DNA from: Phycisphaerales bacterium
GTDB taxonomy: Bacteria > Planctomycetota > Phycisphaerae > UBA1845
DNA: 64,000 nucleotides
Assembly: GCA_020852275.1 (NCBI GenBank)
Contig: JADZBE010000008.1
Coordinates: 1-64,000 of the forward strand
Direction of reading: 5' to 3'
Shown: in pieces, positions 44,000 to 51,453 of the stretch
Numbering within the stretch: the first letter of the stretch is position 1
Layout of the letters: every line of letters begins with the position of its first letter
Position numbers and translations under genes: made by a program
The notes under the pieces: generated by a model
What the model was told of the DNA's origin: nothing
The model's database searches: none
The model's input: only the letters and a program-made list of their open reading frames with translations

Positions 44000-44038
44000 C
44001 CGAGTTCTCCAGCGTTTCTCCGCCCCGCAAGGCGCGCG

Positions 44039-44767
44039 TCATGCACGTTTTCCCGATGCCAGGGGGGAGCCGAGCCGCGCAGGGCTGCGTGTGCGCGTCC
44101 GCCTCGCGCCCTCGCGGCGAGGCTTCAACGGCGCCGTGCTCGGACCGGCAATCCCGTGCAGCATCTGCGAGCAGATCAGGTTCGACAGGACCGCGGGCGA
44201 CTTGCCCTTCCTCGGGTCGTACCACCGGTACAGCCAGTTCAACATGCCGAACAGCGTCATGGTCAACTCGTGCGCGTCCCGTGCTGCCGCGGGGGTCTTG
44301 GAACACAGGCGCTCGATGATCCCCCGTGACAGCTCGTAGTACGCCCGTCGAATCGCCCGGGTCTCCGCGTAGGCGTCGCCACTGAGCGAATCCAGCTCGT
44401 GTGAGCAGACTTTCAGGGCGGCCATGTTGGCGGCGAAGTAGCCCACGTGATTGCGTACCATGAGGCGGAGCTGCTCGACGGGATCGGACACGTCGTGCAG
44501 CCGCTCGCGCAGCCCGGCCAGCAGGGCGTTGAAGGTGCGAAACTGGATCAGGAAGAGCATCCGCTCCTTGCTGTCGAAGTAGTGATACATGCCGGCGAGG
44601 CTGGTTCCGGCGGTCTTGGCGACGGCGCGCATGGAGGCCTTCTCGTAGCCGTCGCGGGCGATGACCTCGGTGGCGGCGGCAAGCAGGTGGTTGAGGCGCT
44701 CGTCATAAGTGCCCCTGGCGTCAGAGGTTGCGGGCGGCGGATGTGGAGGTGCGAACGCGCGTTCCAT
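44039..44767 (-). CDS. TetR-family transcriptional regulator
   Basis: 242 residues from MERAFAPP (44767), with AGGAG upstream; the longer frame to 44908 would cover the divergent promoters. N-terminal helix-turn-helix RLNHLLAAATEVIARDGYEKASMRAVAKTAGTSLAGMYHYFDSKERM is standard TetR. The C-terminal ligand domain is alpha-helical (HELTMTLFGMLNWLYRWY); it ends with an Arg-rich tail. It is divergent from the benzoyl-CoA cluster and next to the Mo-hydroxylase genes, so it probably represses one or both in response to a CoA thioester. Confidence 0.9.
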   Translation of the reverse strand: MERAFAPPHPPPATSDARGTYDERLNHLLAAATEVIARDGYEKASMRAVAKTAGTSLAGMYHYFDSKERMLFLIQFRTFNALLAGLRERLHDVSDPVEQLRLMVRNHVGYFAANMAALKVCSHELDSLSGDAYAETRAIRRAYYELSRGIIERLCSKTPAAARDAHELTMTLFGMLNWLYRWYDPRKGKSPAVLSNLICSQMLHGIAGPSTAPLKPRREGARRTRTRSPARLGSPLASGKRA

Positions 44768-44824
44768 AGTTTCGGCGCTCCTGGCCGACGGCGCCCCATC
44801 GGAATCGAACACCCTTCTGCCGCT

Positions 44825-44853
44825 ACTATGCCTGGGATTGGCCCTGCTGTCAA
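44825..44853 (-). promoter_or_regulatory. Predicted promoter of the TetR gene
   Basis: On the minus strand: TTGACA at 44853-44848, 17-base spacer, CATAGT at 44830-44825 (four of six consensus bases). Its -35 box is 19 bases from the -35 of the opposite promoter. Confidence 0.5.
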
Positions 44854-44872
44854 GAAATTTCGGAAAAAAATG

Positions 44873-44900
44873 TTGACAAGCGGAGAGAGGTATAGATAAT
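44873..44900 (+). promoter_or_regulatory. Predicted promoter of the benzoyl-CoA gene cluster
   Basis: TTGACA (44873-44878), 16-base spacer, GATAAT (44895-44900; five of six consensus bases). It is the best sigma-70-like promoter in the window. Confidence 0.65.
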
Positions 44901-44911
44901 GCTGTCAAATG

Positions 44912-44931
44912 CCGATCGAACGTTCGTTCGG
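44912..44931. promoter_or_regulatory. Predicted TetR operator
   Basis: A 20-bp near-palindrome, CCGATCGAACGTTCGTTCGG, with a perfect CGAACGTTCG core and one mismatched outer pair. It starts about five bases after the predicted transcription start of the oah gene, where repressor binding would block elongation. AACGTTCGTT-like palindromes are typical TetR targets. Confidence 0.65.
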
Positions 44932-44982
44932 TTTTCCGTCCGTCCGCGGACGCCGCGCCGGCTTTTGACGGAGGTCGCTGCG

Positions 44983-46125
44983 ATGAGCCTGTTTCCCGCC
45001 CGCGACGCCGAATCCTTCGCCTTCAAGGACGTGCGCTACGAAAAGCGCGACTGGGTCGCCCGCATCACCCTGCACCGCCCGCACAATTACAACGCCTACA
45101 GCACGCCCGCGCTGAAGGAGCTGGCCGCGGCCTTTCAGGACGCCTCCTGGGACGACTCGGTGGCCGTCGTCGTCTTCACCGGCAGCGGCACGCAGTCGTT
45201 CTGCACCGGCGGCGACGTCAAGGAATACCAGCAGAACTACACCCAGACGCCGCGCGACTACTGGAAGTACATGGGCTGCTTCAAGGCCTACATCGAGTCC
45301 ATCCTCAACTGCTCCAAGCCCGTCATCGCCCGGCTCAACGGCATGGCCGTCGGCGGCGGGAACGAAAGCCAGCTCGCCTGCGACCTGGCCGTCATGGGCG
45401 AGCACACGTACGTCGGGCAGGTCGGCACGAGCGTGGGGTCCGTGGCCTGCGGCGGGGCGACGCAGTGGCTGCCCGTCCACGTCGGTGATCGGCGCGCTCG
45501 GGGGATGCTCTTCCTCAATCAGCGCTACCCGGCGTTTGCGGCGCTGTCGATGGGGCTGGTCAACGCTGTCGTTCCGACCATCAAAGGTCCGGACGGAAAG
45601 TTCATCACTCAGTTCGTCGGCGGGCGCGGCTACCTGGCGGAATGGAACACGGATGTCTGGGAAAACCCCTTCGCTTCCCGCGCGACTCCGGATCAGATCG
45701 CCAAGGCGCTCAAGAACGCCGACGGATATTCCCTTGACTTCACGCAGTTGGACTGCGTGGTCGCGGACCTTTGCAGTCAAGTCGTCAACAAGTTTTTCGA
45801 GTGCACGCGCTACACCAAGGCTCAGGCGAATTTCTGGAAAGACCTGAGTTGGCATTCCACGGTCGCCCACGCGCGCGACTGGCTGGCGGTGCACTACACG
45901 AGTTTGGAGCCTTATGAAGGCATGACGGCTTTTGTGGAGAAGCGCAAGGCTGATTACGTCGGCATAAGGCGGCGGGCGAGCGACGGCGGGTCAAGCGAGT
46001 TCCTTTGGGGTCCGTACGCGCAGATGTGCGCCGCCTGCGGGGCAAAGGGCATGCCGGCGGATTTCGAGCATTGTGGGAAATGCGGCGCCGCCTTGAACGC
46101 GCGACCCGCCTGCCAGACGCCGTGA
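44983..46125 (+). CDS. oah: 6-oxocyclohex-1-ene-1-carbonyl-CoA hydrolase (ring-opening)
   Basis: 380 residues from ATG 44983, with GGAGG eight bases upstream. Crotonase-fold enzyme with the long form of this family: RITLHRPHNYNAYSTPALKEL, FCTGGDVKEYQQNYTQ, VIARLNGMAVGGGNESQLACDLAV and VGSVACGGATQWLP. It adds water and opens the ring of 6-oxocyclohex-1-ene-1-carbonyl-CoA to 3-hydroxypimeloyl-CoA in the benzoyl-CoA pathway. A Cys-x2-Cys...Cys-x2-Cys element (CAACGAKGMPADFEHCGKCG) ends the protein. It is the first gene after the TetR-controlled promoter. Confidence 0.9.
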   Translation: MSLFPARDAESFAFKDVRYEKRDWVARITLHRPHNYNAYSTPALKELAAAFQDASWDDSVAVVVFTGSGTQSFCTGGDVKEYQQNYTQTPRDYWKYMGCFKAYIESILNCSKPVIARLNGMAVGGGNESQLACDLAVMGEHTYVGQVGTSVGSVACGGATQWLPVHVGDRRARGMLFLNQRYPAFAALSMGLVNAVVPTIKGPDGKFITQFVGGRGYLAEWNTDVWENPFASRATPDQIAKALKNADGYSLDFTQLDCVVADLCSQVVNKFFECTRYTKAQANFWKDLSWHSTVAHARDWLAVHYTSLEPYEGMTAFVEKRKADYVGIRRRASDGGSSEFLWGPYAQMCAACGAKGMPADFEHCGKCGAALNARPACQTP

Positions 46126-46129
46126 AGCC

Positions 46130-46873
46130 ATGAATGCAACGCCTCGAAAGGCTCTGGTGACCGGGGGCAGCAGCGGCATCGGTCGCGCCATTGCGGAAAC
46201 GCTGGCGCGCGACGGGTTCAACGTGGGATTGCTGTACGTGGGCACGGCCTCTGACGCGCAGCCCGTGCTGGATTGCATTGAATCGCAGGGGCGAAGGGGC
46301 TGGGCCAGAGTTTGCGACGTGCGGCGCAGTGAAGAGGTTTCCGCGGCGGTTGAATCGTTCGTCGCGGCCATGGGCGGGCTGGACGTGCTCATTAACAATG
46401 CAGGGGTTTTCCGCGACCAGGTCAGTTGGAAAATGTCCGACGAGGAATGGAACGAGGTGATCGACATTGACTTGACGGGCATGTTTTACACATCCCGAGC
46501 GGCCATTCCGGCAATGCGCCGCGGGGGATGGGGCGCGGTGGTCAACCTATCGAGCATTAACGGGATGCGCGGGAAGTTCGGGCAGGCCAATTATTCAGCG
46601 GCCAAGGCGGGTGTGATCGGATTAACAAAAACGCTCGCGCGCGAGACCGCGCGATTCAATATCACCGTCAACGCCATAGCGCCCGGCCTGATCGAAACGC
46701 CGGCCCTTGCGGCCATGACCGAGGAGGCGAGGGCGGCGTCCCGGTCGGAGATTCTCATGGGTCGGGCGGGACGCCCGGAGGAAGTGGCCGAGCTGGCGGC
46801 TTTTCTGTGCAGCGACCGGGCGAGATTCATCACCGGGGAAGTCATCCGCGTGGATGGCGGCCAATATGTTTGA
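46130..46873 (+). CDS. SDR-family dehydrogenase, FabG-like (candidate 3-hydroxyacyl-CoA dehydrogenase)
   Basis: 247 residues of classical short-chain dehydrogenase: TGGSSGIGRAIAE for NAD(P), NNAG, catalytic Ser (NLSSINGM) and YSAAK, with the C-terminal ITGEVIRVDGGQYV of FabG/PhaB-like members. It lies four bases after oah, so it may oxidise 3-hydroxypimeloyl-CoA or another product of ring opening. FabG is the alternative. Confidence 0.85.
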   Translation: MNATPRKALVTGGSSGIGRAIAETLARDGFNVGLLYVGTASDAQPVLDCIESQGRRGWARVCDVRRSEEVSAAVESFVAAMGGLDVLINNAGVFRDQVSWKMSDEEWNEVIDIDLTGMFYTSRAAIPAMRRGGWGAVVNLSSINGMRGKFGQANYSAAKAGVIGLTKTLARETARFNITVNAIAPGLIETPALAAMTEEARAASRSEILMGRAGRPEEVAELAAFLCSDRARFITGEVIRVDGGQYV

Positions 46874-46994
46874 ATGCCGAATGCCGAATGGCGAATGGCG
46901 AATGGCGAATGGCGAATGCCGAATGGCGAATGGCGAATGGCGAATGGCGAATGGCGAATGCCGAATGGCGAATGGCGAATGCCGAATGGCGAAT
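46872..46994. repeat. Heptamer tract, (GAATGSC)n
   Basis: About 17 consecutive copies of GAATGGC/GAATGCC between the SDR and dch genes. It stays open as coding frame on both strands, which produces false ORF extensions. The dch gene starts 25 bases after the tract. Confidence 0.9.
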
Positions 46995-47019
46995 CGAACG
47001 GTTTGACAGGGGAGCACGG

Positions 47020-47790
47020 ATGCGTGGCTTTGAGCATATTCAGACCGACGTGACCGACGGCGTCGCGACGCTGACGTTGAACCGGCCGCCGCTGAACGTC
47101 ATGCACATTCCCATGATGGCGGAGATCAACGCCGCCTTGGAACCCGTGGTGCGCGACGAGGCCGTCGCGGCCATCCTATTCCGCGCGGAGGGCAAGGCGT
47201 TCAGCGCGGGCGTCGATATTGCAGACCACACTGCCGAGAAGGTCGGCGACATGATCCGCGTCTTTCACGACATCTTTCGCAAGCTCGCCAGGACCGACGC
47301 TCTGACCATCGCTGCCGTCAACGGCGCGGCGCTGGGCGGCGGGTGCGAACTGGCTGCATTCTGCGATGTGGTTCTGGCTTCTACCAAGGGGAAGTTCGGA
47401 CAGCCGGAGGTCATGGTCGGCTGTTTCCCGCCGGTGGCCGCAAGCGTGTTGCCCTTGAAGATCGGGTTGCATCGCGCAATCGAGTTTAATGCGCTCGGCG
47501 CGACGATTGACGCGGCGGAAGCGCATCGCATTGGACTGGCGAGCCGGCTCTTTGCCGCGGAGGAGTTTTCCGCCGGCGTGGAAACCTACATGACCCAGAT
47601 CCGCAAGTTGTCCCGCCCGGTCATTCGATTGGCCAAGCGTGCGACCTCCCGGGCATCGAGCGACGCCATTCTGGCCCATCTGGAAAAGGCGGAAGAGCTG
47701 TATCTGCGGGACCTCATGAAATTGTCGGACGCCCATGAAGGTCTGGCGGCGTTCATGGAGAAGCGCAGCCCGAACTGGACGCACAACTAA
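47020..47790 (+). CDS. dch: Cyclohexa-1,5-diene-1-carbonyl-CoA hydratase
   Basis: 256 residues from ATG 47020, with GGGGAG six bases upstream; the upstream in-frame stretch is the heptamer tract. Crotonase fold: TLNRPPLNVMHIPMMAEI, FSAGVDIADHT, AAVNGAALGGGCELAAFCDVVLAS and GQPEVMVGCFPPVAAS. The NVMHIPMMAEIN segment and the 256-residue length are characteristic of dienoyl-CoA hydratases of the benzoyl-CoA pathway, which make 6-hydroxycyclohex-1-ene-1-carbonyl-CoA. Confidence 0.92.
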   Translation: MRGFEHIQTDVTDGVATLTLNRPPLNVMHIPMMAEINAALEPVVRDEAVAAILFRAEGKAFSAGVDIADHTAEKVGDMIRVFHDIFRKLARTDALTIAAVNGAALGGGCELAAFCDVVLASTKGKFGQPEVMVGCFPPVAASVLPLKIGLHRAIEFNALGATIDAAEAHRIGLASRLFAAEEFSAGVETYMTQIRKLSRPVIRLAKRATSRASSDAILAHLEKAEELYLRDLMKLSDAHEGLAAFMEKRSPNWTHN

Positions 47791-47859
47791 AAGAGGCAGC
47801 AACTTGCCGGTGGACATTGCACGGTGATGCGGCCCATGACGGGCGCTGAGGGACAACCC

Positions 47860-48882
47860 ATGAAAGCAGCAGTTTTCCATGGCGCGGACAAGGGTTTGAG
47901 AATCGAAGATGTTTCCAAGCCCAGTCCCGGCGCGCATGAAGTTCTGGTGAAAGTCGCGGCGTGCGGCGTCTGCCACACGGACCTGCACTATCTCGAGCAC
48001 GGCGTCCCCACGTTCAAGAAGCCTCCGATCATTCTTGGTCACGAGGCTTCGGGCACGGTCGCTGAGCTTGGCGCCGAAGTCACACATCTAAAGTTGGACC
48101 AGAGGGTGCTGATCCCCGCGGTCTTGACGTGCGGCAAGTGCATGTTTTGCCGCACGGGGCGCGAGAACATCTGCACCGACATGAAAATGCTGGGCAATCA
48201 TTTCAACGGCGCATACGCCGAATATGTGGTGGTGCCGGCCAAGGACGTCTTAAATCTCCCGCAGTCCATTCCGCTCGAAGAGGCATCCATCATCGCAGAC
48301 GCCATCAGCACGCCCTATCACGCGGTCAAGAACCGCGCTCGAGTGCGAGCGGGCGACACCGTTGTGATCTTCGGTTGCGGCGGCGTGGGGATGAATGCCG
48401 TGCAGCTTGCAACGGCCTGCGGCGGGTACGTCATTGCCGTGGACATCAGCGACCGCAAGCTGGCGTGGGCGAAGGAGTTCGGCGCGGCCGCGGTCATCAA
48501 CGCCTCGAAGGTCGATCGCGTCAGCAAGGAAGTGAAGAAGCTGACCGGCGGCGGCGCGGACATTGCGATGGAAGTGATCGGCAATCCCAAGACGATTGAA
48601 GAAGCGTTCGAGTGCGTGCGGACGGGAGGCCGGCTCGTGGTCGTCGGCTACACGCACGAATCAATTTCGATCGTTGCGGGAAAGATCATGTTTAGGGAAA
48701 TCGAAGTGGTCGGCTCACTGGGATGCCGCCCTTGCGATTATGTGCCGCTGATCCGCATGGTGGAGCAGGGGCGCATTGATCTGAAGAAGCAGGTGACGCA
48801 CCGATTTCCCTTAACAGAAATCAACCGTGCCTTCGAGGTCATGAAGGAAGGCGCTTCATTGCGGTCCATTGTTGTCCCGTAG
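47860..48882 (+). CDS. had: 6-hydroxycyclohex-1-ene-1-carbonyl-CoA dehydrogenase
   Basis: 340 residues from ATG 47860, after GAGGGA; the GTG at 47824 is too far upstream. Medium-chain zinc dehydrogenase: catalytic-zinc Cys38 (ACGVCHTD) and His61-Glu62 (GHEASG), structural-zinc cysteines CGKCMFCRTGRENIC, and NAD-binding VIFGCGGVGMNAVQLA. It oxidises the 6-hydroxy group to the ketone that Oah then opens. Position between dch and the reductase-like genes supports Had over generic alcohol dehydrogenase. Confidence 0.88.
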   Translation: MKAAVFHGADKGLRIEDVSKPSPGAHEVLVKVAACGVCHTDLHYLEHGVPTFKKPPIILGHEASGTVAELGAEVTHLKLDQRVLIPAVLTCGKCMFCRTGRENICTDMKMLGNHFNGAYAEYVVVPAKDVLNLPQSIPLEEASIIADAISTPYHAVKNRARVRAGDTVVIFGCGGVGMNAVQLATACGGYVIAVDISDRKLAWAKEFGAAAVINASKVDRVSKEVKKLTGGGADIAMEVIGNPKTIEEAFECVRTGGRLVVVGYTHESISIVAGKIMFREIEVVGSLGCRPCDYVPLIRMVEQGRIDLKKQVTHRFPLTEINRAFEVMKEGASLRSIVVP

Positions 48883-48918
48883 CAGCATATTGCTGGGCGC
48901 GTTTATTCGAGCTTGACT

Positions 48919-50196
48919 ATGGCCGGCGGAACTAAGCGCATCGAAATCCAATCGCAACAGCGCCTCAAGTCGCTGATGCGCGATTATTTTCTCGACCTTG
49001 ACGCGGCCGCGAAGGATCCGGCTCGGCGCGTGGCCTGGTGCACGTCGGTCGGCCCGTGCGAGATTCTCGTGGCGCTGGGCTTTGCAACCTACTTTCCCGA
49101 GAATCACGGGGCCTTGCTCGGCGCGAAGCGCGTCAGCCATCATTATATTCCCCATGCGGTGGGCGCCGGCTACTGCGCTGAATCGTGCAGTTATACCACG
49201 GCGGACATTGGCGCCGCGCTGCGCAAGTACAGCCCGCTGCAGGAGGCGTACGGCATTGACGGCCCGCCGCGCCCGGATGTTTTGTGTTACAACACCAACC
49301 AGTGCCGCGAGGTGCAGGACTGGTTTCAGTTTTTTGGAAAGCACCACGAATCGCCCGTGCTGGGCATCTGCCCGCCTCGGTATCTGGGATCCGTCAGTGT
49401 TGCACACATTGCCTTCGTGCGCACGCAGTTGCAGCAGCTCGTCGCTGACATAGAGTCTCGGTTTCATGTGAAGCTGGACCCGGCGAAACTTCAAGAGGTT
49501 GTCGCCCTGTCCAGCCGCGCGAGCGCCCTGTGGAGGCGCGTGCTCGACACCGCCCGCAGCAGCCCATCCCCCATTACGTTCTGGGACGGCCTGATCCACA
49601 TGGCGCCCGTCATTCTGATGCGCGGTTCGCGCGTGGCGATCGAGTATTATGAGGAACTGCTGCGCGAGATGCAGGGACGGGTGGAGAGCGGAATTGGCGC
49701 GGTTCCGGCGGAACGTTTTCGGCTTTATTGGGAAGGCATGCCGGTCTGGCCCCGGGTGCGCGAGCTTTCAGAAAAGTGCTTTGATCTCAAGGTTTCCGTC
49801 GTGGCGAGCACTTATTGCAACTCCTGGGCATTTGAGGAATACGACGGCGGCGATCCGCTGGAATGGATGGCGAGGACGAGCACGGAGATTTTTATCAACC
49901 GTGATGAAGTGTTCAAGCAGTCCTTTCTTCTGGAAATGCGGGAGCGCTTCGCCATTGACGGCTTTGTTTTTCACAACGCGCGCACGTGTCCCAACAACAC
50001 GAACTCGCGCTTCGGTCTTGCGCAGCGGCTGCGCGATGAGCACGAGCTTCCCGTCCTCGTCGTGGACGGCGACCTCAGCGATGGCCGGTTTTTTTCCACG
50101 GCTCAGACCATGACGAACCTCGAAGCCTTTGTCGAGCAGCTTGCGGAGCTTCGCACCCCCTCGCGAGCGTGTGTGACGGGAGGAGGCAAGCCATGA
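48919..50196 (+). CDS. Second BcrB/HgdB-like 2-hydroxyacyl-CoA dehydratase/benzoyl-CoA reductase subunit
   Basis: 425 residues (a TTG six bases upstream is an alternative start). FeS-type HgdB fold: CTSVGPCEILVALG, AESCSYTTADIGAAL, CYNTNQCREVQDWF, STYCNSWAFEE, FHNARTCPN and the C-terminal DGDLSDGRFFSTAQTMTNLEAFVEQL. It resembles the B-type subunit of class I benzoyl-CoA reductase but has no C-type partner beside it; an ATPase gene overlaps its end. It may work as a homodimer, like double-cubane-cluster proteins, or be a spare reductase subunit. It is distinct from the gene at 60075. Confidence 0.8.
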   Translation: MAGGTKRIEIQSQQRLKSLMRDYFLDLDAAAKDPARRVAWCTSVGPCEILVALGFATYFPENHGALLGAKRVSHHYIPHAVGAGYCAESCSYTTADIGAALRKYSPLQEAYGIDGPPRPDVLCYNTNQCREVQDWFQFFGKHHESPVLGICPPRYLGSVSVAHIAFVRTQLQQLVADIESRFHVKLDPAKLQEVVALSSRASALWRRVLDTARSSPSPITFWDGLIHMAPVILMRGSRVAIEYYEELLREMQGRVESGIGAVPAERFRLYWEGMPVWPRVRELSEKCFDLKVSVVASTYCNSWAFEEYDGGDPLEWMARTSTEIFINRDEVFKQSFLLEMRERFAIDGFVFHNARTCPNNTNSRFGLAQRLRDEHELPVLVVDGDLSDGRFFSTAQTMTNLEAFVEQLAELRTPSRACVTGGGKP

Positions 50197-51236
50197 CCCC
50201 CCCCGCGCTTCTGCCAACCCGTCGTGATCGAGAGGCGCTGTTCGTGGGCGTGGACGCCGGATCGTCCGCCACCAAGTGCGTCGTCATCGACGTCGCCGGC
50301 ACGCTGCTCTCACAGTCCGTGGTTGCCTCAGGTTTCGACTACGCGGTCGCCGCCGAGCAGGCGCTGGATGCGGCGCTGCGCGGCATTGTGCCCAGCCTGG
50401 GCGGCGCGTTCTGGAACGCGCCCGCTGATCCACTGGGAGCAACCGGCGGATGCCGCGATTTTCCTGGGACAACCGGCGCCAAGAGCATCAGCGCGGCGGT
50501 GGCTGCGGCGTGCCGGGGCGATGAGGACGAGGCGGTCAGCGCGCTCCGAGCCGACATCGCGCGATGCGTGGCCACCGGGTATGGGCGCGCCAACGTCCGT
50601 TTTGCGCAGTCGGCCGTTACGGAAATCACCTGTCATGCCCGGGGCGCCCGCGAGTGGTATCCGCAGGTGCGCGCCATCATCGACGTTGGCGGGCAGGACA
50701 CCAAGGTCATTCGCATCAACGCGCGCGGCAAGCTTGTGGATTACCGCATGAATGCCAAGTGCGCCGCGGGAACCGGGACGTTTCTGGAGTCCATTGCATT
50801 GAAGCTGGGCGTCCCGCTGCGAACGCTCGACGATTTGGCGCTGACTTCAACGGGTCGAACGGTCGTGAACAGTTACTGCACTGTTTTCGCGGGGACGGAG
50901 ATCATTGAGCGAATCAAGAACGGCGAGCCGAGGCAGGACATTGCGCTGGGACTTTTCCGCTCCATTGCCACGCGTGTGGGAGAAATGGTCGGCGCCCGCG
51001 ATGGCGCCGTGGCGGCCACGGGCGGCGTCGTCGCACACTGCCGGGCGATGGTGAAAGTATTGGAAGAGGTTCTCGGCGCAAGCGTGCTGCTGCCGCCGTT
51101 GCCACAGCAGGCAGGCGCGTATGGCGCGGCGCTGCTGGCCAGGGAAGCACAATGGGACGACGTTTCGGAGGACCCGGGAGCGGGGAGGCGAATGCCGGGT
51201 CGAAGCGCCTGCCATGAATGCTCATCCCAGGGTTGA
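50193..51236 (+). CDS. BadF/BcrA-type ATPase (electron activator) with an insertion
   Basis: 347 residues; GGAGG precedes the ATG and the start overlaps the previous stop. ASKHA ATPase: VGVDAGSSATKCVVID, ATGYGRANV, DVGGQDTKVI, and two cluster cysteines in NAKCAAGTGTFLE and NSYCTVFAGTEI, expected to hold a shared [4Fe-4S] at the dimer interface. Compared with the 278-residue ATPase at 61377 it has an insert of about 57 residues before ATGYGR, with the low-complexity DPLGATGGCRDFPGTTG. It should deliver low-potential electrons to the HgdB-like partner. A C8 run lies at its start codon. Confidence 0.82.
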   Translation: MTPPALLPTRRDREALFVGVDAGSSATKCVVIDVAGTLLSQSVVASGFDYAVAAEQALDAALRGIVPSLGGAFWNAPADPLGATGGCRDFPGTTGAKSISAAVAAACRGDEDEAVSALRADIARCVATGYGRANVRFAQSAVTEITCHARGAREWYPQVRAIIDVGGQDTKVIRINARGKLVDYRMNAKCAAGTGTFLESIALKLGVPLRTLDDLALTSTGRTVVNSYCTVFAGTEIIERIKNGEPRQDIALGLFRSIATRVGEMVGARDGAVAATGGVVAHCRAMVKVLEEVLGASVLLPPLPQQAGAYGAALLAREAQWDDVSEDPGAGRRMPGRSACHECSSQG

Positions 51237-51275
51237 CCATGAAGCCGATCAGGTTGGATGCACTATTGGCATGCC

Positions 51276-51420
51276 TGCACGGGTTGGAATCCTGTGCCGC
51301 AAACACCGGTTGGAAACCGGTGCCACACGCACAGGTTGGAAACCTGTATTACAGACACCGGTTGGAAACCGGCGCCACAGAAGTCGGCGCCCCAGACACT
51401 GGCTTGGAGCTGGTGACCTG
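51276..51420 (+). repeat. Tandem TGGAAA-loop hairpin repeats (five units)
   Basis: Units of about 28 bases near 51279, 51304, 51329, 51356 and 51395. Typical units read ACCGGT-TGGAAA-CCGGT or ACAGGT-TGGAAA-CCTGT followed by GCCAC or similar; stems vary but remain complementary. Another copy is at 16947. The array precedes the CoA-ligase fusion and stays open in frame, giving a false N-terminal extension (TGWKPV-type peptide). Confidence 0.8.
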
Positions 51421-51453
51421 GACACAGAAGGCCGTGAATTGCCGCAGATTGCC

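Noticed and set aside
46807..47019. N-terminal extension of Dch through the heptamer tract
   Set aside because: The frame is open only because of the repeat; GGGGAG and ATG at 47020 give the right family length.
51276..51420. CRISPR-like array
   Set aside because: Units are self-complementary hairpins with variable stems and no constant direct repeat with spacers; no cas gene is near.
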